Shown in pieces: positions 12,065 to 24,600 of a stretch of DNA of 64,000 nt. Both the position numbers and the translations under genes were made by a program. How positions within the stretch are numbered: the stretch's first letter is position 1; each line of letters starts with the position of its first letter. Source of the stretch: Synanceia verrucosa (taxonomy: Eukaryota; Chordata; Actinopteri; Perciformes; Synanceiidae); the NCBI GenBank assembly GCA_029721515.1, contig CM056551.1, forward strand, positions 24,848,437-24,912,436. Direction: 5' to 3'. Under the pieces are notes generated by a model that saw nothing but the letters and a program-made list of their open reading frames with translations, was not told the DNA's origin and did no database searches.

Positions 12065-12177
12065 AATATTTACTTTAATACTCGCCTCGTATCGTTCGGG
12101 TGAATTAGTTCACTGGATCATTTGTATAATTGGCCCAAAAACCAAAGACATAGCAGTAAACTAGCGGTGAACTAGCA

Positions 12178-12480
12178 GTAAGCTAGCTAGCAAATGTGGT
12201 GCGGAAGTCCCACCGCATTAGGTTGTCCTAATAAACGCAATTTCTTTCCATGCAGGAAGCTGAAAATAGTTTTACATGTAGCGACTGTATTTGTGTACTC
12301 ACCAAAAACAAACAGTTTGTCATCTAAAGTCTACAGATAAATGTTTTCTCTGCTGGAAAGTTACAGTTTTCTTACCTTAACTGGTCAAGAAGGGTTCTTC
12401 TTCTCTAACGTCCACTTATCTTGTTACTTGCTCACAGGAACCACCTGGTGGTGAAAACTGGACAGCGCATTCCGAATGTA
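12178..12480 (-). promoter_or_regulatory. Possible promoter and first exon, minus strand
   Basis: Two ETS-type GGAAGT motifs (in 'gtgcggaagtccc' near 12200 on the plus strand and 'caaacggaagtactgg' near 12520 on the minus strand) flank sequence carrying two good minus-strand donors: 'gttaag|gtaagaaaa' near 12376 and 'tttttg|gtgagtaca' near 12303. An ATG lies about 20 nt before the second donor. This arrangement is typical of a small housekeeping gene's 5' end, pointing toward the terminal-exon candidate at 9.55 kb. No exon chain linking the two could be built, so the call is tentative. Confidence 0.28.
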
Positions 12481-14100
12481 ACTGCACCCTACACAAATAG
12501 AAATTATATTAACACCAGTACTTCCGTTTGAATAGAAATTATCATAATATTATATTCCGCTGCCCTTCTTTGTTATTGAGGCAGCCTGATCCAAAAGTGA
12601 CAGAAAATATTCCCTACAGTAGTTTGTGAAACGTGGATTTTAACCATAATTGGTAATTTTTCATATTTTAATCTTTGATCCAACCCTGCCTATAGCCTAC
12701 CTGTATTATAACTGACTACTTGCATGAAACTTCAGAATAACTGAGCCGCTTCACGCTCATGTTGGTCATATTCCTGGATGTGAATCATTTTAGATGGAAG
12801 AGCATAACAGAAATTGAATCACACGGTGTGTTTAGACGGAGCCACTCAACCCCCCACCAGTGTTTCCGTATACCGCAATTTGCATAAACATGAGTAATTT
12901 ATGAATAATAAATGCGCTTGCATTCAGTGGGAGCCGTTAATTTGCATATCACCACAGCTACAGTTTTATTTCCTTAGTGCGGTGTTATCATGAAGCCCTT
13001 CAAGCCTGCATAAACCAGAATCAAAGAAATAATGCTTTAACAGGTATGTGCTGAGAACAGTTTATTATCTTCATCATTTTCTCTACAGATGGAAAAAAAA
13101 GATTTTAACTTTAATGTCTGAGCTCTTTCTGTGATATGCTTGTAAAACGCTGTATACGTTGAGGGTGCGCCAGGCTGCAGTAGGCTATCCATCGCTCGGT
13201 CTTGCCCTGCAAATTGCATAAACATGAAGTGCAGATGCATTATTGATGAGACCATTGCAACGTTTACTGTATGTGCGCCCGTGCGTGTGCACGCTGATAA
13301 GGCGTATAATGCTTGCGTGCGTGCGCGAGTGACTGTGTGCATGTAGGCTACATCTGTTGTCAGTATAACCAAACACCTTTCCTTCTGAATATTTCGTATA
13401 ATTCCGCAGTGTGGGAGATGACGCATGTTTGTTTTTATCTTGTTTTAGAATATCTTAAAATATGTTTTTTTTACACTGCAGTAATGAGACTCAGTGCAGC
13501 TTGCAGTCTCTTTATCAGCTTAGAGATACCTCTGTGTGTTTGGAGGAGAGAGACAAAATGTTAGATCAGGCTTGTGTGTCTGTGACTAAAGGTTGTGTCT
13601 ATATAATCTGACAGGCAGTGTTTTATGGGAAATCAGACTTGGATGATTTGGGGCATCACCAGATCAGCTGAATGATCTTTGAGCCTCCCTGATCGAGTTA
13701 TATTATTGCCCCTAGAGTAGAGTCTGCACTCCTGTCTGCTATTCCTCTACTGCATATGAAAAACCTTTCCAGGCATGGTGAAATTATTGCAATTCATGGA
13801 CACAAAGTCAGCCGCTGACCGACAGATTTCTGCTGTGTGAAGCATCACCTTGGATTCACATGCAGCTTTGTATACTATTCATGATAATAATAATAATACT
13901 GTTGTGAAGGAGGAGGAAGAGGATAATCCCCATCCTGTTGCCAACCTCCCGTCTCATCTCTGAACTTACTTTCTTGTATGAAAGGAAATAATTTGGAAAT
14001 AACCTTGACAACGATGCGACTGATTTCTCTGACCAATGAGCTCGCTTAATCTCTTCTTCCCCTTCTCTGATATTCCCCATTTTCGCTGCAGCGTTCAATC
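12481..14100. other. Gene-free stretch with octamer motifs
   Basis: No coding exon is recognisable. The stretch at 12860-13020 carries several AT-rich transcription-factor words packed together ('atttgcat' twice, 'gtaatttatgaataat'). Such sequence often belongs to conserved developmental enhancers, but conservation could not be checked here. The remainder is unremarkable, with a short (AAT)n at about 13885-13897. Confidence 0.4.
12878..12947. promoter_or_regulatory. Paired octamer (POU) motifs
   Basis: ATTTGCAT occurs at 12878-12885 and again at 12940-12947 in the same orientation, 62 bp apart, with TAAT-core homeodomain words between and beside them. These are textbook POU-domain sites. Function is inferred from motif only. 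Confidence 0.4.
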
Positions 14101-14219
14101 CATTTCAGCTTCACACACCAACAAATACAATTAAATCCTGATTCAAACTGCCTATATGTGCATATTAATTATTCTGCCCTCTATCCAACACAAACGCCCT
14201 ACCCCCCCATTGCACTGTG

Positions 14220-14233
14220 GTTGCCTTGGCAAC
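14220..14233. promoter_or_regulatory. RFX X-box (GTTGCCTTGGCAAC)
   Basis: A near-perfect palindrome made of two RFX half sites, GTTGCC and GGCAAC, with no extra spacer. RFX proteins bind such X-boxes in promoters and enhancers, notably of ciliary and neural genes. No gene start was found next to it, so it is better read as an enhancer element or an unannotated promoter. Confidence 0.5.
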
Positions 14234-14341
14234 TAGGGATGGCAGTGCTGATGTCAGAGACTCCTCCAAGGACATTCACGCAGGCAGGCGCTGGGTCAGG
14301 TGATATGTACTGCTGCTGGGCATCGACTAACACCCAAGAAC

Positions 14342-14357
14342 AAAATGGCCGCCATCT
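14342..14357 (-). promoter_or_regulatory. YY1-type motif (GATGGCGGCCATTTT)
   Basis: On the minus strand the word AGATGGCGGCCATTTT matches the YY1 consensus. It lies 110 bp from the X-box at 14220-14233. YY1 sites of this quality are most often found just downstream of transcription starts, so the 14.2-14.4 kb block may hold a promoter, perhaps of a non-coding RNA. Confidence 0.45.
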
Positions 14358-16791
14358 CCCTCATTCATTTTGTCGCATTGGGAGAGCCTCTCTTTGAGCT
14401 TTAAACAAAAGAGGAGTTGCACCTGCGCTTGCCTGATACCTTTCTGTATGATATCTGTATGTGTGATATTATGATGTGGTGGGATATTATGTGACTGAAA
14501 TGCATCACAGAGCTGAGCTGTCTGAGCCCCTCAGAGATCAGCTGTCTGTCTGAAGAATTTAGAAATCTGCACGGCTATTAAAGTGCATTCACATGCGTGT
14601 GTGCCTTTGTGTTTGAATGTGTCTGTACATTGGTTTCCTCAGGTTGGCATTAAGCAGCCCCCCCCCTTCCCCTCCCGTCCAGACACTCAAAGCTCCCCCA
14701 CCATCTCTCTCCTCTGTCTCTAATTGAGCTTTGTGTCTACCTCCATCTCCATTCAAATCCAGAGTCATTTGCATACTGCCGCTGAGCGCCGGACAGCTCC
14801 CCAGCTGTACAGTACAGAACTAAATGAGGAACACAGACCCACTTTACGTGATGTGAATACTAAGCAGCAGCGAGGAGAGTCATTTTCCTGTTTCCTGAAA
14901 ATACAGCTACCTGAGAGATGAGGGCCAGAGAGGAAGGAGGGTGGTTGTATCAAATCAGTGCATTCAGACAGAGACAGGCATAACCAGTCTGAAAGGAGAT
15001 GCTGATGTAGAGGAAGGGTTTATTATTTCTAATAAAACAACACATAGCAGAAGGCATCATACTATAAGTTGACATAAAAGAAGTCAGGTATACTGTAATA
15101 TATAAAGTAAGTTTGCGATAAATGATGGGGGGGGTCATCAACATAGCATCACTGCATCATTTTTTGTCTTTTATGATTAATTTGACTACTAAAGGCTAAT
15201 ACAGTGCCTTATTCTTTAGGTTTTTTTTAATGAAATGTGCAAATAAAAACAATGCAAAAATATAAATCATAATACAAAGTGCCGACCAAATCAGACTAAA
15301 TAAATAAAAAAAACAAGTCACGTCTGACAATCAGGTAGTCCATCATGCAGGGTGGCACCTGGGGTGGCCGGTCAGATTTTAGGGATGGCACATCCCATCC
15401 CAGGACACCCACTAGACATGACCCCGGATGTCAGTGCTCCATTTTTTTTTCAAGCAGGAAAAAACAAGATTTGCCAAGCTTTTGAGGTGCCAGTCCGACA
15501 TGATTATTGCTCCTGTTTTACCCAAATATTATGTAGTCCTATGGAGGCCTGATCCTGAGCTCTCTTGCACTTCACCAGACAGACTTCCTCAGCATCCAGG
15601 AATTTTTGGGACATTTTGCTTGAGTGCAAAGAGACACTTAATGATGTTGTATTTTTGATGCACTCCAACCACACTTAACAGAATATGTTAAGCACACCCT
15701 TAATGGGAACCTTAAACCCCCAAGGCCAATTTTCATTTCGAGCATATTGGTAGGGATTTGTGACATTTCAACTCATTTCAGAATTCAATCAAAGCCATAG
15801 CTCCAGGGAGAGGGGAAAAAAGCCATGCTCTTTATGGCAAATCCAGCTGTCCTTGGCTTGCTATATGCATAAAACTTCCTCCTCCACAGTAAGACCAGTG
15901 AGAATTGAGTGAAATTTAATGATCCATTTAAATTTACCTTGAAGATAAATGCAAACAGTGCAAAAAATTTGTTTTGACGGAAATGTATTATTTAGAAAAC
16001 AAAGTAAGCCATGTTCATTTGTGAATGGTTGCCAGGAGAGAGTGAAAAACACACATGGTGCTCCATCATTCTGAGCACCATTGCAGAGTGAAATGCAGAT
16101 AGAGTGATGTTAAAGTGCAGCCATTCTGGTGAAAATCCAATCCTTCACAGTACGAAGCTCCAACAAGTCCTCCAAATGACCCTTTATATCAACCTCACCT
16201 TCTCAAATAGCCGGGCCATTTGGGTGAAATGGGTGCATGTACTGTATAGTGTGCTGGCAGAGAAATGTATGGCCCGTCCGTTGGCTCTGTTCTCTTTTTC
16301 CTGCCAAAGAGCTGGAGTGTATTTTTGTATTTGAGCATGGATGTGTCACACTCTTTCGGCAACATCTTATGCTGGGTGATTATGTGGATATTTTTTTATT
16401 TTCCAATCAAAAATATAGAATTTATTTTAATCATTTATATGTTATCAGAATTACAATGGTAAAAGTTGAAACATTTTGTTTAAATATCTGTTCAAACATT
16501 TCAAATAAATTAAATCTTCTTAAAAATATTTATCAATTACATTACAAATTACCGATTACGCCTCCCCCCCACACAATTTTTAACTGCTTTCGTCCTGATA
16601 GCTACATTTTTAGATGGATGTGTAAATCACTAAAGCACAGCTATATACTGAGTGTGTGAGATTCATACATCACCGTGAATCTGCTCACAGAGTATTTTGC
16701 ATCTTAATCTAATTAAGAACTAGATGCCTGAATATAGACGAAGAATTATGAGCTTGAAAACGGGGGAGGGGAACTGTGTTTGATCAAGTCT

Positions 16792-16806
16792 GGTTGCCCA
16801 GCAACC
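16792..16806. promoter_or_regulatory. RFX X-box-like palindrome (GGTTGCCCAGCAACC)
   Basis: A perfect palindrome around a central base, built from GGTTGCC and its complement half site. It is the second RFX-type site in the desert, 2.6 kb from the first. A third, weaker one (GTTGTCATGGTAAT) lies at 49403-49416. Confidence 0.45.
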
Positions 16807-18545
16807 CAAACCATTTATTTCAGACAAAAAAAGCCCTCTAAGATTTAATAATCAGGTTGTCTGCATTAAAATGCAAAGGAGGCTGTCAGGCTGCACCTGA
16901 AGGACAGCAAAAATTAGGCAGGGTAATTTCTCAACTTACAGGTGAATTGCTGACCTTCTGCAGTGAGTGCCTGTCAAAATCAGCACTCAAACACTGCAAA
17001 TCAGCCAAAATAGGCTTTTAAATGTAGCTGTGAAGAGTGAATAAAATTTAACCGGCATGTGCATGTTGCATATTTTTCTCATTTTGAATTGTGGTAATTG
17101 AGCAAGCTCAAGTGAGTCCAAAAGCATCATTATGAATTAAACACTACGTTCATTTTCAATTTTCTACTCAAGACAAGTTCACAGTTTGCTCGCCAAATAT
17201 AATGATAGATATGCCAACAAAGAAAAGAAAAAAAAATGCCAAAATACATCTTTCAGATGTTTCTTTTATAATAGCATGAATTTGGCAGTATAATCATTCA
17301 CAAATATTTATTTTTTAGGAGCAATGTTTTTATTCATATTTTCCCTTTTCATAGAGCTTTTCTAAAAATATTTTTCAAAAATATCAACCACCAGAAGGTG
17401 TATTTCCTGACACTCTGTCATTGCTTTTCTAATTGACAGTGTGAAAGCTGGATGTTGGCTGTTGAAGTGCTCCTACTATAATCACTGGCACCCTCCTCTC
17501 TTTTGTTTTCCTAATTGCCGCCATCCCTTTTGTTAGAGAGCATTCTTAAAAGTGCATCAATCCCTGCTGCAGAGCACTGACGGCTTCCTGTGGACTACCT
17601 GTGGACTTCAACAAAAAGCCTTGTCAGCTGGATCAGCCATTAGTCACTCCTCTACATTGTCTCTGACAAATGTGACGTTTAAAGTACATGCATAATTCCA
17701 AAGCACCCTCTGTGCTCCACAAATTGCATGCGTTTTATCCTGGCAATGTCATAAATGTCAAGTGGAACTTTTTACAGAAAACATGTTGATACAAAATGTT
17801 GATTTGAGTCTTTGCCCAGTTATATGGCATCTCATCAAATGTGTAGAAAGCATACAAAAATAAATACATATACAATACAATAAATAAAATTCTAAATTTA
17901 TTTTTATTATTATTATTTTATTATTTTAATTATTATTTTGTTAAATAACATTTATAGCTATTCAGAATTTGTATTGCTAATTCAAACTAACAATAATAAT
18001 AATAATAATGATGATAAATTATGTCATACCATTGAAACTCTGATTTTTACCTGCTTTAGTCTTTGTCTGAGTAAAGCTATCACTATATTTTCAATCCAGA
18101 GTGAGCTGTAATAGATTTTGCTACAATGCCCTGATTAAATAATGCCATCTTGTGGTTTTTGAGTGACGAATATTCAGCAGAATCGAGTATATAATTAAAA
18201 TAATGATGGCAGGATGAACGCATTTTCTGCAAGTCATTTCCTCTCATTTAATCTCAAAATATACTCCTGTGCTTACATCACATTTTGAATTATGTTAACA
18301 CTTTCATGTCCTCTTTTAATTCTCTTTCTGTGTCTTGAGATGTTCATTTACCCTAAAGACAAACACACACAGACTGGTGCAGATGATGGGAAGTTCTCTC
18401 TCTTATCACTAGATGGGGTAAGAGCATCATTTAAAATGCTTTGAAATTGAGCAAATGTTGCCCCACTGCGCCTTTGCAAATAGTATTTTTTTAAAAAAAA
18501 ACTATTAGAATTCCTTTCATTTTTTTTTTTTGAGAACTGCAGGGT

Positions 18546-18580
18546 CTTGGTAAGGTCTGAGCTTACGTCGCCTTACCAAG
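18546..18580. repeat. Short hairpin, 10-bp perfect arms
   Basis: CTTGGTAAGG (18546-18555) and its exact complement CCTTACCAAG (18571-18580) are separated by 15 nt. It would fold as a stem-loop in RNA or as a small cruciform. There is no other sign of an RNA gene here. Confidence 0.6.
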
Positions 18581-18697
18581 CTGTGCATGTGTTAAATCTC
18601 TGAAGGAAGTGTTTCAGTGTTTCCCCCCTAAAATTTGCATATGTACCTGGCTAAAGTGTGAGCAACACTTACTAAATCTTAACAAGTGTATATTGTT

Positions 18698-18700
18698 TGT

Positions 18701-18742
<42 letters not shown>
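18698..18742. repeat. (TG)n microsatellite
   Basis: A run of TG dinucleotides with one interruption (TGTA), about 45 bp. Confidence 0.97.
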
Positions 18743-18743
<1 letters not shown>

Positions 18744-20070
18744 GCATTCGTTATTTGGTCAAGTCTGTGTGGAGCCTCCGCTGCAGTTTAAGCAGGCCTC
18801 CTGCAGTGTTAAACAACTGAAAACCTGAAAATCATCTTCCCGCAGTATAATATTTTTAATCTACTTTGGATTTCATTTAATTATTTTTTTTGCATATATT
18901 CAAACTGTCAAAATTGAGTTTCCCAGCGATTCATAAAGTTCTCCCTCCACATCCTTCTCCTTTCCCAGAACCCCTCACCTCTCTCACCCCACCTGCTTCC
19001 TACGTTGATTTCAGAGTAGCATATCATTAGCTCATGGTTGTGTTATTGCCCGCTGTTGTTTGTCTCGTCCCAGCTCCTCAGTGTGTCTGAATTGGCATGG
19101 GAAAGAGAAGGGGAGAGCTTAACAGCCAGAACTGTGAGGCTCTGTGGAGATGACAAGTAGCTCCTTGATTAACCCATAGACTGGTTGAGCGGACACACTG
19201 TGTTCTTTATTCATTTCCCTTGTCCTTTTCTTTCAGAAAGAGACCCAATAGGTCCCAGCAGGTGAATGTAAAGAAACGCAAGAGGACTCCCCTCCGATCA
19301 ACCTTTTCAGACCCAGACAATGAGCCGGCCCACCTCTTGTACAGCTGCATTAAAACCCTGATTAAAGTTCTTCCTGTTAGCGATTGATTGAGGATGCAGA
19401 GCTAAAACTAACAAAAACCTACACTGCTGAGGTCTGATAATGACTGGGCCCCACCTACAAAGCACAGGCTTCAATTGATTACTGGGGTTTTGTTTTCTTA
19501 GTAGGTGTGTGAGTGTATGTTTGTGAGTGTGCATGTTACAAAAGGAGGTGAAGAAGGAGAGGTTGTCTAATCATACCAGGAGGTCTTTAGGCAGCTCTAA
19601 TTAATCAACTGGCTCTCTGAAAAAACATCTTAGCAATACCATTGTGCATCTGTTTATTTGTGCCCATCCTACTATTGAATAAATGCACATATTAGATCAT
19701 ATCTAAAAAAAAGAATATTGGATGAATTAAATACAATTCCATATGTATGTATATGATGATAAAGAAAAAAATAGGAGAAGAAATGGATATGAATGTTTTT
19801 ACTGTACTCATAGTCCTTTAATCAAAAACTAACATTACAGCAGTAAAAGAATAAAAATGCTCTCCTGCATATGCTTGAAGGTCTGTTCAAACTTTCACAT
19901 GCTTGTCATAATCATGTTTTAATGTGTGGATTTTTAAAAGCTCTTGTCATTGTTATGTAAACAGACTTTTTTTGCATGTTAATCCTTTTATTGGAGAACG
20001 TTAAGGAGACGCATGACGACATGGGAAATGATTTGTAGAGAAGACGCTGGGAAGACTTTAGCAATATGCA

Positions 20071-20072
<2 letters not shown>
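18743..20072. other. Gene-free stretch
   Basis: No exon is recognisable. The part 18990-19500 is less A/T-rich and lacks repeats, which would suit a conserved non-coding element, but this could not be tested. The 75-codon minus-strand frame at 19307-19534 shows no domain. Confidence 0.45.

Positions 20073-20108
<36 letters not shown>
20073..20108. repeat. (TG)n microsatellite
   Basis: Eighteen uninterrupted TG units. Confidence 0.97.
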
Positions 20109-20109
<1 letters not shown>

Positions 20110-23100
20110 CTAGAGAGCAACAGAGAGGTTCTTCAAGAATCCATAAATATTGCATTTCTTTGTTTGACGGATGTGTGACACATTTTCATGTTTCCTCAAC
20201 AAATTCCACTGTCATATCTTTCCTTTTGTCAGTCATCTTCCAAACAGCAGATCCTGACAATTATCCCAGAAAAACTCCTGATCAAAACCACCTTATTCTG
20301 TCTGCCGCTGAGCTCCATCACACACATTCATTCTGCATCCCTCTCTTCTCCCTCTCGCACCATCTTTATTTGATTCCGGCTCTGTATGTTGCAACAGTCA
20401 TCAGTTCAAATGCAAAAATTATATTTACAAAGTGTTTGTGTCATCTATATTTCACACATTTTGTAATGTCTATTTGTTGATGCACAGCACGGTTATTACA
20501 GGGTTGCTGTAGAGCGATTGTCGCGATGCTTCGGTCTGTGCTGTAACGAAGCAGCTAATTCACAGTTTCAACAGAGGAGGGCATTGTGCGTGTTCCTTAA
20601 CATGGGCCGCTCTTAATGATAGACTTGTCAGCAGAAAAATGGTAATAATGGCTTATTAAAAAAAATGTTGACAGGGCTTACCTATTCAAGAATAGTCAAT
20701 CAGTCAGTTCTGAGTTTGTCAAATCTAACCACCACATAATAATAAATTAAAAATTTTATACTTGAATTATAAGAATATTTGTTTGAAAAAAATGCACAAG
20801 TTAAGCTGTGGAATTTCCTGCAAGAAAAAATATTCAGTCTGAGTGTTTAAATAACAGGAGAGTGCAGGTAGAGGAAGGCACTGAGGAGGCCCTCAGGCTA
20901 CAGTGAGGGTCTTGGGCAGATTGGCTCTGAGGCTCCACAACAATCCTCACATCCCACACATTTATCAGAATAGGGTTAGCATACCACACTGTGCCTACAC
21001 TTACACTGCGCCCTCACGCAAACACACACACGTTTAGCCCCAGACATCCGCCTACACCCACTGTAAGCCTCATAGCCTTTTTAACTTCTCCTCTGTGCAC
21101 CTCTTCCTCCCACTCTACTCTACACTCTACTAGGGGTTATTAACCTCAGACAATCAGACTACCCGACTCCACCTCGCGGCATATATATGAGTCAGAACGA
21201 CCTGCAGTCTCAGTTATTTTCAAGAGCATAATTGTTCCATGTGTATAGTGTGCATTAAATTGCCACTGCATAATCGGAGAACTGGTGCAGAGGAAAAGAC
21301 ATTAGTGAGAAATTAGTAAAATGTCTATGGCAGTGAAATTTAGGAATCATGCAATAACAAATATTTCCTATATGGCAGAAAACCACACAGTGCAATGTTT
21401 GTGAATACATTTTTAGGAGTTTTCCCTTTATTGTTGCAACTTAAAACCATCGCAGCTCAGCCTATTCTGTGATTTTTTTTATGTCATATATAGTCAAGGA
21501 GTCTTATTTAGTCTTACATGATGCAAGTGTGGCCTCGGGCGCATGAAAAGAGAAAATCCAAGCACTGACAGAGTCTGTCGTTCTTTCATGTAGATCTCTT
21601 TACTCGTTGGAACCATCTTTCTTGTAGAAATGGACATTAAATGTATACCTGGCAGGCAGCACGTGAGATAAGAGCAAGTGTCTGTTGATAAATTCAGCTC
21701 GGTTCATGGACAAAGTCAGTGTCCTCACCAAGCCCCTCGGAGTGAAAAGCTACAAAATACTCTTTTTGTGTAGCACTACTGTATTCACTGTGCTGATTAA
21801 TAGATAGGACAATGTGTTACTGCTGCTCTGCTTTCCATGTAGATTTGTAGTGGGTCAGAAATGACCACAAGAGTCATAAAGTGCACATGATGAATGACGC
21901 ATGGATAAACACATTTTGATAAAACTCATTTGTGCTGCCCAAATAAACAAGTTCACTAAATTTTTTAAAAGTGAGTAAGTATTATAAGTATATTGTTCTG
22001 ATTTATGCTTTCTGGGATAAATCTGAAAATTAAGATGGTGGAAAATATTTTGATGGGTGTATTTCCACGCCCTGCAATAACTATAAAGACTGGCAGTCTC
22101 GACAGAACCCCTGTCCTCAGGTCCGACCCCCAGCCTCGTCCTTGCCCCCACCAACCTACCATCAACAAACCGCAGCACAAACAGCAGCACGTTGTCACAC
22201 ACCCAACCCTGTGTGTCAGCAGTGGGTCAGGGAGGCTGACGACAGGCTGTGTGTACCATCAAACACACATGTCAGTGTGAGGGACTGCCAGGTTGTCAGT
22301 AACTCTTCTCCTCCAACCCTAAAATATCTCATAGTCCAACACCCCCAGCCGCTCTCCACACACACACACACACACACTGGCTCAGTATCCTGATCCGCCT
22401 GACCCCGGTGGATGTGGATCAGTGCAGAGGCACTGACAACTCAGACTCTGGCATGCCAACAAGTCGGGTGTCGATGAAGTGATGCTTTGAATTAAAAGTA
22501 CGTTTGACACTTAAGAGGAGCTAACCTGATTTGACTGGCTAACATGATTCGAGTGGGCTCAGACGGAGAGAGAGTGCCACCACGTGTGGAGGCAAATGGA
22601 TCTCTGCCAACCGACTCTGCTTATTCAGTTGATTATGGAAGCTAATGAAGCCAAATTAACCCCGTGGTTCAGCGTGGAGCAAATCTGAAATGTTAACAGT
22701 TGCCCTTGCATTGATGCTAATCTAGATCTGATTACTTTTATTTAGCCTTGAGCATTACAAATATTTAGTGTGCGTATCATTGATAAGCGTTCTGATTCAG
22801 TAAATGAGAGAAGTTAAATATAATCCAAATGCAATCATACATAAGTATATTTTGTCTATGTGTTTATGTTTATGTTTCTGATCCCACTGAATGTGGATTT
22901 TTACTTCCGTATTTTTCGCACTGGATATTTCTTCTTAAGATAGTTTTTCTTGCCCATACTGCGACTAATTTTGTTGTGAGACAAGCTTTAGATGAGATCC
23001 TGAAAGGGTGTTTTTCAGAGGTGAGAGAGTGTAAAAGATGGTGAGATACAAAGTGCAGAAGTGTTGATTGGAGAGAGGTGGGTGGAGAAAAAGATTTGGC

Positions 23101-24600
23101 TATCAGGATGGTGATTTCTATCTGTGTCTATGAAGCCTAAGTAGCCTGTGTGTGTTTCTCTAAGTAACTCTTTCTCTATGGCATCACTGTTTGTGTAGGA
23201 AAAAGCAGGGTCTTTTGCTTTGTATGTAAAGAAGGTGATGTGCAGTGCTCTCCCCAATCCTCAAAGAGCATTAATCATTGGTTCTCAAAGACACAGTCTC
23301 TCTGAGGAGCAGTCACTCACCCCAGAATGACGAGACACACATGAAAGCTGGCAAAGGGGGGTTCAAGATAAGGTATAGCAAACCATCCTGCAGGGAGTAG
23401 GGGGAGAGGATTTCCCCTCTCATTAAAGATCAACTGCTCAGCTCTTGCCTAACGAGAACTCCCTCTTGAAAGCAAACAAACAAACAAGCACTCACTTGAA
23501 GGAACCATAAAACTGTAAAAAGAAGCTTTTCACAATAGAAAATATTCCATATCGTCAACTCTGTACCTGCCATAAACTCTCTTGCCGTCACACCACATAA
23601 GTTGTGGATGTGTGCTATCAATGTGAGGTCATAGGTCACAGGTGGTCTCAGGAGGGAAGCAGACCAAAGCTGGGCCTTCTTCTGGTCTTCTCAGAAATGC
23701 CTTCATGATCTCCTAGCGTGAGGCCTCACCCCTGAAGACAAACCCTTGCTGGGCCTCTAATCCTGTCTAAAAGAACCAGGAAGATGGCTTGTCTGCTCCT
23801 TCTCTGGCCTTTGGCTCCTCCAGCAGCTCCCAGTATATGAGGGGATTAGCAAAGCAGGCCTCAAGCATCCCCGCTGCCTCAGAGTGGAGCTGACCCTGCA
23901 ACCCTGTGGCCAGGTGGAGCTCCGCGATGGGAGGATACCCACAACTGAATTAGCTTCTTTCCTTCTCTCTAAATGAGGTGTCCTGAAGGGCGCCAGGTAA
24001 GACAGGTCATGAGGGGTCGAGAAACCCCTGTGGTCTAACACAAAAAGAGGCGCAGGATCACCTGCCGCTTGCTAGATCAAATGAGGGCTTAAATGGGGGG
24101 CTCCTCTCTTGTCAAACCTCTCTCCATGAATACTCAGGAAGGCCACAGACTACTGTATAGCCTCCCCCATTCTTGAACCTCCTGTAGACCCGAGACCCTG
24201 TTGATTGCTAACACCTCTGTACTTCAGCCCAGGTCCCCTCGCAGTAGCCATCAAGCTCTTAATTCCTACTCTCAGCCCATCACTAAGTACTATGTGCATA
24301 ATGGACCTATAATCAACCTCTGGCCAATGGAGCCTTTTCTCTCAGCGTGTCTGCACTCATGTTGAGCTTGCATGTCGAGTTGCAATGAGATGCTAATTAG
24401 ACTTCATATCTACAGGGCTAATCTGTGTGTTCACATTCAGGTGCTTTTAATCCACTCCATAGCCCAGCAGCTTGCTAATTTGCAGGTTGTATTACCATAG
24501 TGGTCAAGAGAAAAGGCAAAACACATCTTCTGAAAAATTATGATGTAGAAATTTTTGAAGGGAGCTTTTCTGAAGTAATACGGCGTAGCAATTAAGTGTA
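20109..24600. other. Gene-free stretch
   Basis: No coding exon is recognisable. A short (CA)n lies at about 22357-22377. Around 22480-22720 there are many TAAT-core words and a palindromic E-box CACGTG (22581-22586) within a stretch free of repeats. Similar enhancer-like sequence, with TAAT and homeodomain words, lies at about 24360-24500. A GC-richer block (23640-24100) has a 94-codon minus-strand frame with no recognisable domain, probably chance. Confidence 0.45.
22581..22586. promoter_or_regulatory. Palindromic E-box CACGTG
   Basis: The core sits in 'ccaccacgtgtggagg', an extended near-palindrome of the kind bound by MYC/USF-class bHLH factors. Motif evidence only. Confidence 0.3.

Larger units (their letters stand above)
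14400..18698. other. Gene-free stretch
   Basis: No coding exon is recognisable on either strand. It contains an octamer ATTTGCAT at 14767-14774, an RFX-type palindrome at 16792-16806, a C-rich run near 14658, and TTA-rich low-complexity sequence at about 17885-18020. Otherwise it is ordinary A/T-rich intergenic DNA. Confidence 0.5.

Noticed and set aside
13037..13426. 129-codon minus-strand frame
   Set aside because: It spans TG/GC-alternating sequence, giving His-Thr-Arg repeats, with no domain or gene context.
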